A program made the position numbers and the translations under genes. Of a stretch of DNA of 64,000 nucleotides, positions 50,501-61,634 are shown piece after piece. This DNA comes from Psettodes erumei (Eukaryota; Chordata; Actinopteri; Pleuronectiformes; Psettodidae). The DNA lies in NCBI GenBank assembly GCA_016785225.1, contig JAFBJZ010000381.1, positions 434,001 to 498,000 of the forward strand. Reading direction: 5' to 3'. Below the pieces are notes generated by a model, which made no database searches, had not been told where the DNA came from, and saw only the letters and a program-made list of their open reading frames with translations. Position 1 is the first letter of the stretch. Each line of letters begins with the position of its first letter.

Positions 50501-52866
50501 CCTGGACAGTAAGTGGCACGAAAGCTGATGACTACGTGTACGTACAGGTTGACGTGTGTTAGATCTATATGTGAAAATATGTCTGTCTCTCGCAGCCCAG
50601 GACATGGAGAACATATCGGAGGACGACGGCTGGGAGTTTGTCAACCTGGGAGACCAGCAGAGTTTCGGCATCAAGACGGCCGGGCTGGAGGAGAAGGCCA
50701 CCGCCTGTCAGATGCTGGTGAGTCTACGAGTGACGCGTGAACGATCCCGGAGGCGGATCCGGAAGTGATGACCGTCTGTGTGCCGCTGGGGCCTGCAGGT
50801 AAAATGTCCCATGTTTTGTTTTTTCAGGTGTGTTATGCCAAAGAGCTGAAGGAGGGTTTTGTGGAATACACGGAGCAGGTGGTGAAGCTGATGGTTCCTC
50901 TTCTCAAGTTCTACTTCCACGATGATATCCTTTCGTTGCAGTCATCGGCCAAAAAAAAAAGCCGACATCGAAAAATGCGCGTCCTTTCTTTGGTCCTCGA
51001 TACTTTTTCCCTAACTTTTCCTGCCACGCGTGCGGGTGGCCGCCGCCGAGTCCATGCCCCTGCTGCTGGAGTGCGCTCGGGTTCGGGGGCCAGAGTACCT
51101 GACCCAGATGTGGCACTTCATGTGCGACGCCCTCATCAAGGCCATCGGCACCGAGCCGGACTCCGACGTCCTGTCGGAAATCATGCACTCTTTCGCCAAG
51201 GTAACGCTTAGCGGACGGGAACGCGGCTTTGCGGCGTGTCTGCTCCGACTGACTTGGCCTCTGCGTTGTTCCGCCAGTGCATCGAGCTGATGGGCGACGG
51301 GTGTCTGAACAACGAGCATTTCGAGGAGCTGGGCGGCATCCTGAAGGGGAAACTGGAGGAGCACTTTAAGAACCAGGAGCTCAGACAGGGTGAGCCGCCG
51401 TTCGCAGCCGCAGAATGCGAACGTTTGGGTCTGAAGATGTCTTCACGTGCATAATCCTCCCTCTGTCCACACAGCCAAGAGACAGGACGAAGACTACGAC
51501 GAGCAGGTGGAGGAAACATTACAAGACGAGGTGGGGTTTTTTTTTTCCTCGGACTGATTGACGTCACGTGAGGCTGAATGTTGAGCTCAGGATTAAGTCG
51601 GACTGTACCATCCGTCTCCCCCCTCAGGATGAGAATGACGTGTACATCCTGACCAAAGTGTCAGACATCTTGCACTCGGTGTTCAGCAGTTACAAAGAGA
51701 AGGTGCTGCCTTGGTTCGAACAGCTGCTGCAGCTCATCGTCCAGCTGATTGTAAGTACTTCCTGTTCTTAGAAAATTGCGCGCGGGGTGGCGAAAAAAAT
51801 TCGAAGCAGTCGCTGAGTCGAGCGTCCTCCCGTCTTCAGTGTCCCAACAGGCCGTGGGCGGACAGACAGTGGGGCCTGTGCATCTTCGACGACGTGGTGG
51901 AGCACTGCAGCCCCTCCTCTTTCAAATACGCAGAGTACTTCCTGCGGCCGATGCTGCAGTCGCTGTGTGACTCGAGCCCCGAGGTGCGGCAGGCGGCCGC
52001 CTACGGCGTCGGCGTCATGGCTCAGTACGGAGGGGAGAGCTACCGCCCGTTCTGTACAGGTAAGCCCTGGCGCTGGCCTTCGCTCGCAATGAGGATGATG
52101 ATGATGGCGGCGTTGCTTTTAGCTAATGGCGCGGTGCTTTTTTTTTTTTTGTTCCTTGGTCCAGAGGCCATCCCCCTGCTGGTCAGAGTCATCCAGGCGG
52201 CGGACTCGCGCTCCAAGGAAAACGTCAACGCCACGGAGAACTGCATCTCCGCCGTCGGGAAGGTGATGAGGTTCCGGCCCGAGTGCGTCAACGTCAACGA
52301 GATCCTTCCCCACTGGCTCAGCTGGCTACCGCTCAACGAGGACAAAGAGGAGGCCGTCCACACGTTTGACTTTCTGTGTGACCTCATCGAGAGGTTGGTC
52401 AGCCTCCGCTTAATTGTGCCAAGGCGGAAATTGCTATTTTTTTTCTTTTAAACCCTCCTGCTGATCATCTTTTTTTTTTTTCTCCCTCCGCAGCAACAAC
52501 CCCATCGTCCTCGGGCCGGACAACTCCAACCTTCCCAAAATCTTCCTCATCATCGCCGACGGCGTCGCACAACGAGTCGGTCAAGAGCGAGGACGCCTGC
52601 AGCAAACGGCTCGCGAACGTCATCCGTCAAGTACAGGTGAGTCTCTTCTCTGTCGTCGCCGCAGGAAACTGCGTCTGAGTTTGGATGAAAGACATCGGCG
52701 TCCATATTTTACCACAAAACTTTTTTTTGTACTTTGTGCGGACTATCAGCATCTTGTCCTCGTGTTGTCGTCCCCCCAGGTGTCAGCGGGATTGTGGACG
52801 CAGTGCGTATCAACGCTGAACGAGACGCAGCAGAAAGCCATACAGGACCTACTGAACACTGCCTGA
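44564..52866 (+). CDS. ipo5: Importin-5 (karyopherin beta-3)
   Basis: A HEAT-repeat nuclear import receptor that carries cargo such as ribosomal proteins and histones through nuclear pores under RanGTP control. Coding exons: 44564-44641, 46849-46929, 47478-47669, 47780-47882, 47967-48063, 48143-48247, 48337-48459, 48547-48667, 48765-48852, 48991-49097, 49236-49360, 49450-49539, 49628-49801, 49887-50105, 50205-50288, 50376-50508, 50596-50717, 50828-50924, 51028-51200, 51278-51389, 51475-51530, 51628-51750, 51840-52059, 52165-52393, 52494-52636, 52780-52866. The ~1,093-residue product is near-colinear with human IPO5 (1,097 aa): it starts [14 protein letters not shown], has the acidic [19 protein letters not shown] loop, and ends LNTA. 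Two exons carry single-base frame errors (near 47611-47615 and 52563-52572) that cancel in length; everything else is intact, so sequence error is more likely than decay. The intron at 50925-51027 is AT-AC (U12-type). The ATG chosen lies in the best-matching N-terminus, just after the CCAAT promoter. Confidence 0.95.
50925..51027 (+). other. ipo5: U12-type AT-AC intron in ipo5
   Basis: The intron starts ATATCCTTT, the U12 AT-AC 5' splice-site consensus. It ends CTGCCAC, and a TTTCCCTAAC branch-site-like motif has its adenosines at 51013-51014, 13-14 nt from the 3' end, inside the usual U12 window. Only these AT-AC boundaries restore the protein frame ([13 protein letters not shown]); GT-AG alternatives do not. 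Length is 103 nt. Confidence 0.9.
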
Positions 52867-53960
52867 GCCCGAACACGCCTCACCCCCCTCCCCCCACCCA
52901 CCCACCCACCAGTCACCTCCCCGCTCTCTTAAAAAGCCCATGAAGAAGAAAAGCCGAGACTCCTGGATTTCCTCCATACACTCCCTCCTCTTTCCTCCCG
53001 CTCTCATCTGTAGTGTGTATGGATGCCGGCTTCACCCCCCCCACCAACCCCACTATTATAGAACCCCCACCTACATTCAGAAGACTGGGGGAGCAGGTTG
53101 GATATTTGACAATGGAGGACATTGGCCATCCACCGCAAAGACTTTCACCCTGCATTCAAGGAAGCGGGAACCGTCGCCCATCAGTGAGCCCCGTCTTTAA
53201 TCGCCGTCAACATGTCTTCTATCCGGACGTTTTGTTTCTAACCATTCCCCGATGTGCGACGCGTCCTCGCCGTCAACGTGCGGGGGAGGGGGGGACTCGC
53301 TCTCCACGTAGCCCAACACAAACTCATTGGACAGTCAGGCTCAGAGGGGGGCCATGGTGGGGAGAATTGGGGACAGGACATTCTAGTGGACTGAGCAAAT
53401 GAAAGAGGTGAAAATGCACACTGGGCAACCACTGCCCGTCTCCTGTGAATTTTTTTTTTTTTTTTGTATCTTTATTTTATTTTTAATTTTTTTTTCCGTT
53501 CCGTGTTCCCAGTGGTACCTGGGGGGAAACGGCCTCTGTGTGCCACAGTTCCAGAGGATGCGTTTAGAAAAGAGAAAAAAAAAAAAAAAAAGTTAACGGC
53601 ATGTTTGTTTAAGTGGCTAACTCTAGAAAATACAAATAGCTAGGAAATTTACATCACCGTCGTCCGGGGAGAGCCGACGTGGACTTCAAGCAGCTTTCCT
53701 CCATCGCCTTTCGGACGGCCGGACGAGGACGTCTGAAGATGGCGGAACGGTTTCTCGGGCCCCTTCGGGCGCCGCTGCGAGGGAAAAGGGGCTCTGGGAA
53801 AGTCGGTCACGGCCACAAGGAGGGACGTGGATCGCGAGATAGTATTCGTAAAGCGCGTGCTACCATACTAATTAAAACGTTATGGTTTCGACCCCTTCAC
53901 AGTCCTGCAGGTATGTGATGGAAAATACCAACAATAAAATTCCATTTGAGAATTCTGAGA
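52867..53960 (+). other. ipo5: ipo5 3' UTR
   Basis: Non-coding sequence after the stop codon, with C-rich, poly-T and poly-A tracts. An AATAAA signal at 53933-53938 gives a 3' UTR of about 1.1 kb. No other exon is seen here. Confidence 0.6.
53933..53938 (+). terminator. ipo5: Polyadenylation signal, ipo5
   Basis: The first AATAAA after the ipo5 stop codon, in an AT-rich setting and about 420 bp before the opposing atg13 signal, consistent with convergent transcription units. Confidence 0.55.
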
Positions 53961-54358
53961 AATGGGTGTTCTTCATTCGTTGGGACGCTTTGGGAAATAC
54001 GCGCGCTACTTTTCCTGCGAGGTACCACTCGCATCATTTTCCGGTTTTGTTTTTCCATCGCTCAGTGAGTTCTGGACCAAACAAACCTACGACCCAAAAC
54101 GTGTTTTTAATCACGTATTTTAATATCGACACGAGGAAACACCAATCAACATCACGTTCTGCGTTTCATCAGCGTATTTCCCAAAATGTCTTCCTTTTTA
54201 AAGCTTTGACAGGCTACACAGAGTCGTCGTTTTTTTTTTTTTTTTTGACTTGAGCTGAATCCGGTCTGTCGGCGCGTCGCTGGCGATAACGCTGCGTCTC
54301 CTCCACCCCGGGGCAACCCCGTCCGATCACTGGAGACACCACTTTTTCAAGCCATGCT

Positions 54359-54364
54359 TTTATT
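54359..54364 (-). terminator. atg13: Polyadenylation signal, atg13
   Basis: AATAAA on the minus strand, 1.2 kb beyond the atg13 stop codon. The interval 54365-55575 is then the 3' UTR; no coding exon is seen in it, only a (GT)n tract near 55302-55323. Confidence 0.55.
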
Positions 54365-55575
54365 AGGACACCTAGACCGACAGCAAATGTTTAAATTAAA
54401 GCTTCCGACCGACCTCGACAGCAGTCGTGGGTGGTGGCCAGGCGCCCTCTGGAGACGGCTGGAAGTGCGTTGGTCTCACCTTCTTCCTTTTTACAAAATC
54501 CCAAAAATATACATATGCACTTGTACACAGGTCTGCGAATACAGAGTTCAGGAGGAGGTTAAAACCAATGCAACAGTCCTGCATGGAGATCTCCACGCTA
54601 ACTTTGCTGCTATTAAAGTAGTGTTGTCACACAGAGAGGTGTTTCTAATTCATCGGCCGTCAGATGCAGTGGACAAAATATTAGAAACGCCTGCGAAGGC
54701 TCCAACAAGAACCACAGCCACTGAAATGACTAAAGTAGAATCAGAACATTATGATCGTTATTATCATTTTAATCTGTTGCATTAGCTTTAGCGACACGTA
54801 TTCTATTAATGGTGTGTGTGTCTTCTCTGTCTTTGCACATTAAGGGACGTCGTAAATTCGCTTTAAATCCCACCGGGGCCACTTGCTGACCTCGGCATCC
54901 CCAGTCCAGCTGGAGACACCCGGCCAGGTTGAATCAGCGGGGCTCGCCCCTTCTTTCGAGTTGCCGTTGAACCTGCCAATGTCGCGAGAGCGGCGTGTTT
55001 TTGAGTCGCAGCGCAGAAGTTGCGGTCGCCGTACGGCCAAGCGCGATTTTTCGCCGCCCAGGCCAGCTTTTCGAGATCTGAAGTCCCGTCGCACAATCGG
55101 CAGAGGTTTGGTTTGCGGAGTTCTTTCATCCTTTGGATATGATCAGAGAGGCCATGGCGTAAAGGAGGGGAGGGAGAGGTTGACAGACAACCCTATGATC
55201 ATCTGATTTCCTGATTGAACACTGATGGCAGGAGCAACTTTGTGCTACATCGAAAATAAAGTTCGTTTCAGTGTGAATTAACACTACCAGACCAGGGGAG
55301 GTGTGTGTGTGTGTGTGTGTGTGCCAGTGTCAGAGGAAATAATACAGTATTTACAGTGAGGAGGACTATCTGTGTAAGCCGGTAAGCGAGGTGAGCGTGC
55401 TGGACGTGAAGGGCAAGAGGAACACGTCAGAAATGAGGAGCTTCACATTGAAACGCAGCGATCGAGTCTGAGTGATTCTCACAGGACAAACGACGACAGA
55501 GACTCCCATCATCCATTTAGTCTTTCCTCACTTGTAAGTCCTCTCCTTCGGGGGGGGGGGCTCTTCCGCCTCCCT

Positions 55576-56294
55576 CTACTGGAGCATGTCCACAAAGGCG
55601 TCGAACTCGTCTATGTTTTTCTCGTAGACGGCCAGTTTCTCCGGCAGCGAGTCCTGCGGGGAGAGATAGAGAGAAAAGCGAATCGCGGTTAGTTGCGCGA
55701 TAAAAAACCCCCAAAACAAACAAGAACATAATTAACCGAGTTGGAAAAGCCTGTTACCAGGTCGTCAGCCATCGACTGGGAGCTGATGTGCAGCGAGAGG
55801 CTGGCCAGTTGTGGAGGGTTCTGGAACTCTCTGTAGAAGGTGCCGAGATCCATCGGCAACAAGTCATCTTTAGAGAAGGCTGGTCGCTACAAATGGACAC
55901 GGAGACCGTTTTAATTCACAGTTTTCCAAACTTGATGTCATCAGTACTTAGTCCAACAAAATATTCTAAGGGAAAGCCCCAGCAGCCGGAGAGACTCCCA
56001 ACAACAAGTACGCACAAAGTCGACCATGACGAAATCGTCCTGCTGGCCCGATCCCTCTGAGCCCTGAGAATGAAGGCTGGCCTGCAGGGGGGACGGGCAG
56101 GGAGGGGAGTCTGGAGGCTGCACCTGAACACACACACACACACACACACAAACAGAAAAATATCTTCATTTTACTGTTCAGATGGAAGCATAAACCCCGG
56201 AAATGCGATCTACAGTTACCATGGGATCATTCTCCTCTGAATCCAGGCCTCGAGGAGCAAACGCTGCAAATGGCAGGTCCAGGCTGGCTGCTGT

Positions 56295-56349
<55 letters not shown>

Positions 56350-57718
56350 GTGTAACTTCAGTAGGGTGGTCAGTTCCAAAACGCAGGACAGAAACACAAC
56401 TCACTCAACCAGATTTACCTGTGTGCTGGGTTTGTTGACAAAGGCTCCCACTTTCCTTGTGAACGCATTGAGAGACTCCACCGGGTCGGAGGGAGAAACA
56501 CTCCTCCTGCCCCCTTCATCCCTCCTTCCTTCTCCAAGCTGCGACAGACCTTCATCATCACCGCTGGGACGAAAAAGGAGGAGACGCCGTCGGTCAGCAA
56601 CCCAAACAACCCTGCCGCGTTTATTTCACGACGCAGGAACGGAGACGCTGAATTCATGGGACGTCAGGAGAGACGCACCTGCTGCCGGGTGTGGTGGGGG
56701 CATGCTCGACTGTCAGATGGGCATCTGCTCCATGAGGAGCATGGGCAGGAACCAGCACAACACCGCCCTCCTTCCCAGCATGCAGTACCTGAAAGGCGAA
56801 AAACAGGGGCAGAGCAATCAATCAAATACAGTTTAATCTCAGTGTTAACCAGATGGATTATACCAATAGTTGATTTGTTTAAGATTATATTGGTGATTTT
56901 ATTAAATAAAAATCAGACAGTAATATAACTGTTGATATTTTTAATTTTAATCCCTTAAAGGATTGCTTAAACTTGGTTTTACAAGTATGTTTGGATATTT
57001 AGTCCAAGATACAGGACATGAAAAAGCCCGTTAGTGCCCTCTGGTGGACAAAGTGGGCACGTCAACTGTCAGAACTTTTAATCTGTGATTTGTATTAATG
57101 TCTTTTCCTTGTCCCTGGAAATGATTCATTGTATAAAGCGGACAAAGAGACCATCATCTTATCACACCTGTAATGGAGACATTACATAAATAGATGTTTG
57201 GAGGGTCTGTGTTCCAACTTCAGCATAACTGATGGGCTACATGATGTATTTGGTGAGTGAGTGGTTGCATCACCTGGTTTGGATTGCCAGCAGGGTGACA
57301 AAGATCACCGGCCGCTGCTGGAGCCGCAGGCTGGTAGGACAACCTGGAAGTGTACAGCTGGAGAGAGAGAGAGACAGAGGTAACGTTAATCCCGAAACAC
57401 AAGGGATTTAAGGTTTGATGGGATGCAGAGTTGCGGTGCAGACACACACAAAGTGTTGTCAGAAACGTTACGGTCAGATAGATCATAGATTAATGGGGCT
57501 ACTGCGGCGCACACGTGATGGAGATGGTAAAAGGTTACGATGAATCGAACCAAACTAAAGCATCAAGCTCCATGCAGAAGTGAGTGAAGAACTTTAAAAC
57601 ACAGTCAGAAAGGGAGGACGGGGAAAAAAATGTTGTCTGATATAAGTCTGACACACCGGGGAGCAACACACACCCCACAACCTTGTTCAAACTCAACTGT
57701 TCAGTACAGTTTCAGGGT

Positions 57719-57763
<45 letters not shown>

Positions 57764-60232
57764 ATGCTATCACAGGGGCCAGTGCAGACTCACAGTGTGA
57801 GTGACAAGTCCAGGAGCCACTGGGAGCTGCAGACTGTCCAGAGGGAGGGGCTTAGGCAGTTTAGAGGGAGACGGACTCAGTGTGCAAACACACTAAGATA
57901 ATGTACACACACACACACACACGGATAAACGTAAAGTAAAAAAGACAACGGGATAAGAAAAAAGACAAAGAGAGAAAAGAGAAAGTGAAATGAAAAACAG
58001 GTATGAAATCAGAGAGAAGAAGTCACAGGATAAAGTGAAGGGAACGGCAACTGAGCGTTTCCTACCTGAGAGGGAGGAGAGGTGGAGAAGGAGGTGGTGC
58101 AGACCTCCTGTGAATCCTGAACACCTGCAAACGGCCCTCCGTCGTCTTCATCTGGAGCTCTGGATACACGCGCACAAATAATTTATCTCAGTTAGGCACA
58201 TCCGACTGCAGCTCTGTTTCTGCGGTTGCTATGCGAACTTAGGTATGTGAAAGGTCGCTTTCACCTCCAGAGCGTTCTGTAGCTACCTGTAGTTGCAGGG
58301 CTGTCCCACGTTTGCAGGTCGCTGGCTGCTGCAGGGAGGATCCACAAAATGATCCACAATGATCCCCATGATTGGCGCCGATCGCTCAAACTGCCTGCAG
58401 AGGGAGACATTTCCAACAGTGGATCTCATTATGTAAAGGAACGAAGCCCCGGAGCGACAGAAACGTTTCTGAATAAAATAAGCAACTTCCTCTGGAAGAA
58501 AGTTATGTTGGTGTAAATGTCGTGTGTTGGACACCTGTTCGACATGAATGCCAGGTTGGTGCGGTAGGCACACGAAAGCGTGACTGTGCCAACAGGGGTG
58601 CCGACGACACCGACACGCACCGTCTGAAAACCTTACAAACAAGACAGAAACCTCGGTTGACAAACGTTCAAAATACGCTGCCATTGCCTCATATGCTGCT
58701 GTAAACTTCAATTGGGAGATCACTCATGGGGTCATACATCTTATGTTTTAATGTATGTTTACAGTTAAACAGGTGGTGATCTTGTGCACACTGGCTGTAA
58801 ACCCCACTCGAGGCTATTGCTGTCAGTGATTTAAGACATGTCGGTCAAGAAGCTGGGTTTACAGTTACCTTCCCCTAATCCGCTCAGCTGCACTTCCCCA
58901 AAGTAAATCCTGGGAAGAAGAGAGACAGAAACAAGACAAACCTGCGAGTTGGGATTACGGACTGAAAATTCACAAACAGCCCAAATAATAACGGCAAAGC
59001 TGGCGGCAGATAAAAGTTGGCGCGGCTTGGCAGTAAATCAGAACAGTCCACACACCTGTATAATATGACGTAGTCATGTCCCTGCTTTCTGGACAGTTTA
59101 TAGGCGGGTGTTACTCTGGTGATGGCCAGCAGAGACTTCAGAAGGACAGACAGACGGTTGTACACTGTATATGACACCTTGATGTCCTTATCGCACCTGC
59201 AACAGAAACAGACAACACAATGACTCATTAGAGTGCAGCAGCCTGGTGGTTATTTCAGATAAATGTCACAGTAATATGAAAAATACTGCCACTGTATACT
59301 AAGACTTATAAAAGACAAACAAACATAGGCCGCATTGACACATCTCATATGTCATGAAAAAAGTGTAAAACCATTTGGCTCGTTGATCAATACGAAAAAC
59401 AAAACCCACTCACTTTTCATTCATCTCCAGGCACCAAGTCTCTAACTCCATCGAGTCACCCTGAGTGGGACAGAAACACAGACAGATGAGCAGAGGATAA
59501 TAAAACATGGACGCAGGAGATGAACTGCTGTTGCTCCCCTGACGGAGGTTTTACCTCCGATGTCTTCAGGGAGATCTCGACACACATGGAGCGGCCGATG
59601 CCTGGAAGCTGACCGGCCAGTGCCTTCTTGGCCTCATGGGTCACCTCTGGGATATCTTTGATGGCCAAATTAAACTAGAAGAAAAAACAATCCATTTTAT
59701 ACTCAAAGAAGGAGACAAAGAGTCAACACAAACTGGACATACGCATTATATAAAATCTTTTTTTGGAATCCAATCATTTAATACAAAAACAGGGGGAAGG
59801 TCAGAATTAGTTTACCCAGTCAGAGCCTGTAGGTGATGAAGATGAGCGGGTGCAGATTTTCTCTCCAAGACGGGCTTGGACTATCACCTGTACAGTCTAC
59901 AAACACAGAACCGGACATCAGAAACCAAACTTTGAGCAGTCATCATGAAAACAGGCCATATGCCAAATGTTGACAGGACCGTAGTCATGGCAACTCGTGG
60001 CATGTTAACAAATAAAATTTGATGTACCATTGGTTTAAGGAACATAAGCAGCATAAGGCTGCAGGACCACATTTGAGGCTTCAAAATGTCCCTGTCGTGG
60101 GGCGAGATTCATGTTTCTCTGCATATACTTGTTGTGTCAAAAAGCATCGAAAGAGGAACTTACCTTCAAGGCAAAGAACTTAATGAACTTGTCCAAGTCT
60201 TTTTTATCCTGGGGACTTAGGTCACTGTCCAT
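55576..60232 (-). CDS. atg13: Autophagy-related protein 13, complete coding sequence
   Basis: A subunit of the ULK1-ATG13-FIP200-ATG101 complex that starts autophagosome formation in the cytosol. Coding exons, 5' to 3': 60164-60232, 59816-59896, 59555-59674, 59414-59460, 59056-59196, 58869-58909, 58535-58631, 58287-58394, 58066-58159, 57274-57357, 56679-56788, 56419-56563, 56220-56297, 56016-56123, 55758-55886, 55576-55653. They sum to 1,530 nt (509 aa; human main form 517), all in phase. The N-terminal HORMA domain (about residues 1-195; [20 protein letters not shown]) binds ATG101; a disordered Ser/Pro-rich middle follows; the LC3-interacting motif DDFVMVDF is at residues 434-441; the tail ends FDAFVDMLQ, matching the ULK1-binding C-terminus. 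The exon at 57274-57357 (LSYQPAA) corresponds to one that human transcripts use optionally. Two introns end in long TG repeats. A 5' non-coding exon probably ends at 60842 (GTAAGT donor). Confidence 0.95.
56128..56149. repeat. atg13: (CA)n at an atg13 splice acceptor
   Basis: On the minus strand this is a TG repeat that ends four bases before the TTCAG acceptor of the exon ending at 56123, so it occupies the polypyrimidine-tract position. Confidence 0.85.
56298..56348. repeat. atg13: (CA)n abutting an atg13 splice acceptor
   Basis: About 24 CA units; on the minus strand (TG)n runs directly into the TAG acceptor of the exon at 56220-56297. A length-variable repeat here could affect splicing of that exon. 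Confidence 0.85.
57724..57761. repeat. (CA)n microsatellite in atg13 intron
   Basis: About 19 CA units inside the intron between the exons at 58066-58159 and 57274-57357. Confidence 0.85.
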
Positions 60233-60841
60233 GTTGACACGACCCTGCAATCCAGCATGACAGCCCATTGGAGACGGACATAAGACACCTTTATAAACTG
60301 ATTGTAACCCACTTTCAACTATGACAAACTGTTGTGGTCACGCTTTTTAACATTAAACCAGAGTAAAGAAATAAAAAAAATCTTTCAATATACAATTGCG
60401 AGTATAAAAATGCTTGGCAGCTGCATTGACACAGCAGTTCAGTAACCGAAAAGCCAAACTTTGACCCAAACAAAATGCCTTTAGCAGTAGCATGAAAAAT
60501 ACTGTCTCACACAACCGTTTTAACCCTTCGTACAGTTTTTATCACAAGCTAACAAGTGAGGCCTCCACGTTTACATGAAATTGTCCGGCAAAATATGGAG
60601 GTCATGTTAAATTACAGGACCCTGACAGCTACCTGACACGGTTCACTATATCTCCTAGCAAATTAAAAAGCTACAATACCGCCATTTCCTCCGCAATTAC
60701 TTGACGTTTACGTTTCTTAAAAGCGAGACAAGGACGCTGTTCTGGTGACCTGCTGGACAACTAGCATTAGCCAGTGGCTAATGTTAGCTAGCTAGCATAA
60801 TACGACGCACTTTGCCGCGAACACAAAACAGCGAAACTTAC

Positions 60842-61633
60842 ATGAATTTTTTCCTTAGTAATGGAGCTTCAATAACATAAAAACACAAGTTAGCGAATGT
60901 GACATGAGAGGTTGTGTTCCACAAAATTTTAGACGCCCATTTCAGTCGGACACAACGTCAGCAGCGGCTCTGCTACTCGTCTGTTTATCTTCTCCATGTC
61001 GACGTGTTTAGTTAACAGCACTTTCACAGAAGCACTTTCGTGGATTCTTGTGTCAACGTAATGAAAGATAAAGCATAATAAACATATTAAACTATACCTT
61101 TGACGACAAAACAAGAAAACTTAGTTTTAAAAACCCTTTTACTGAAAAAAATATGTGCATGCAAAATACACGATAAACGCAACATTATTTATCGAATCTG
61201 CGAACGTACTTCACAAGTTATATGTACCTGTGGCTTGTTTTGGTGGACAAATGCTGCATGACTTAGGTAAAGTAAACGCGTTTTCCTCACTATGGCAACG
61301 ATGAAATGTACATTTTGTTCTTTCGTGTAAAGCTATGTGACTCCGGTGGTTTGCATAGTCCTTTCCACAAGCAGGCAAAGTCAAAATTAGGACAGTTTAG
61401 ATGCCAAGTAACGATGCTAGCTCACGTTAGCTACTTACTGATAACAGAGAAACTATGAATATCTGCAGATCTGCTGATAAAAAGATGGTGTAGAAGAAGA
61501 AGAAGTATAATATGGAGATGATTAGCTTAACACATGGTGTAAATATACCAATATAGCTATCAAGTACGAACAATACAAGGATCTTATAATGGGTCCAAGT
61601 TGTTTATTGATGTAACTTTATTATTGCCCACAG
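60842..61633. promoter_or_regulatory. Bidirectional atg13-harbi1 promoter region
   Basis: The interval separates the minus-strand atg13 5' end (a likely untranslated exon with its GTAAGT donor at 60836-60841) from the plus-strand harbi1 coding start, which itself follows a CCCACAG acceptor at 61633. A harbi1 5' untranslated exon must therefore lie in this interval. Human ATG13 and HARBI1 have the same head-to-head layout. Exact start sites cannot be read from sequence. Confidence 0.5.
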
Positions 61634-61634
61634 C

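Noticed and set aside
56936..57273. Possible extra atg13 exon
   Set aside because: The exons on either side join in phase and match the human protein order, and no conserved frame is visible in the gap.
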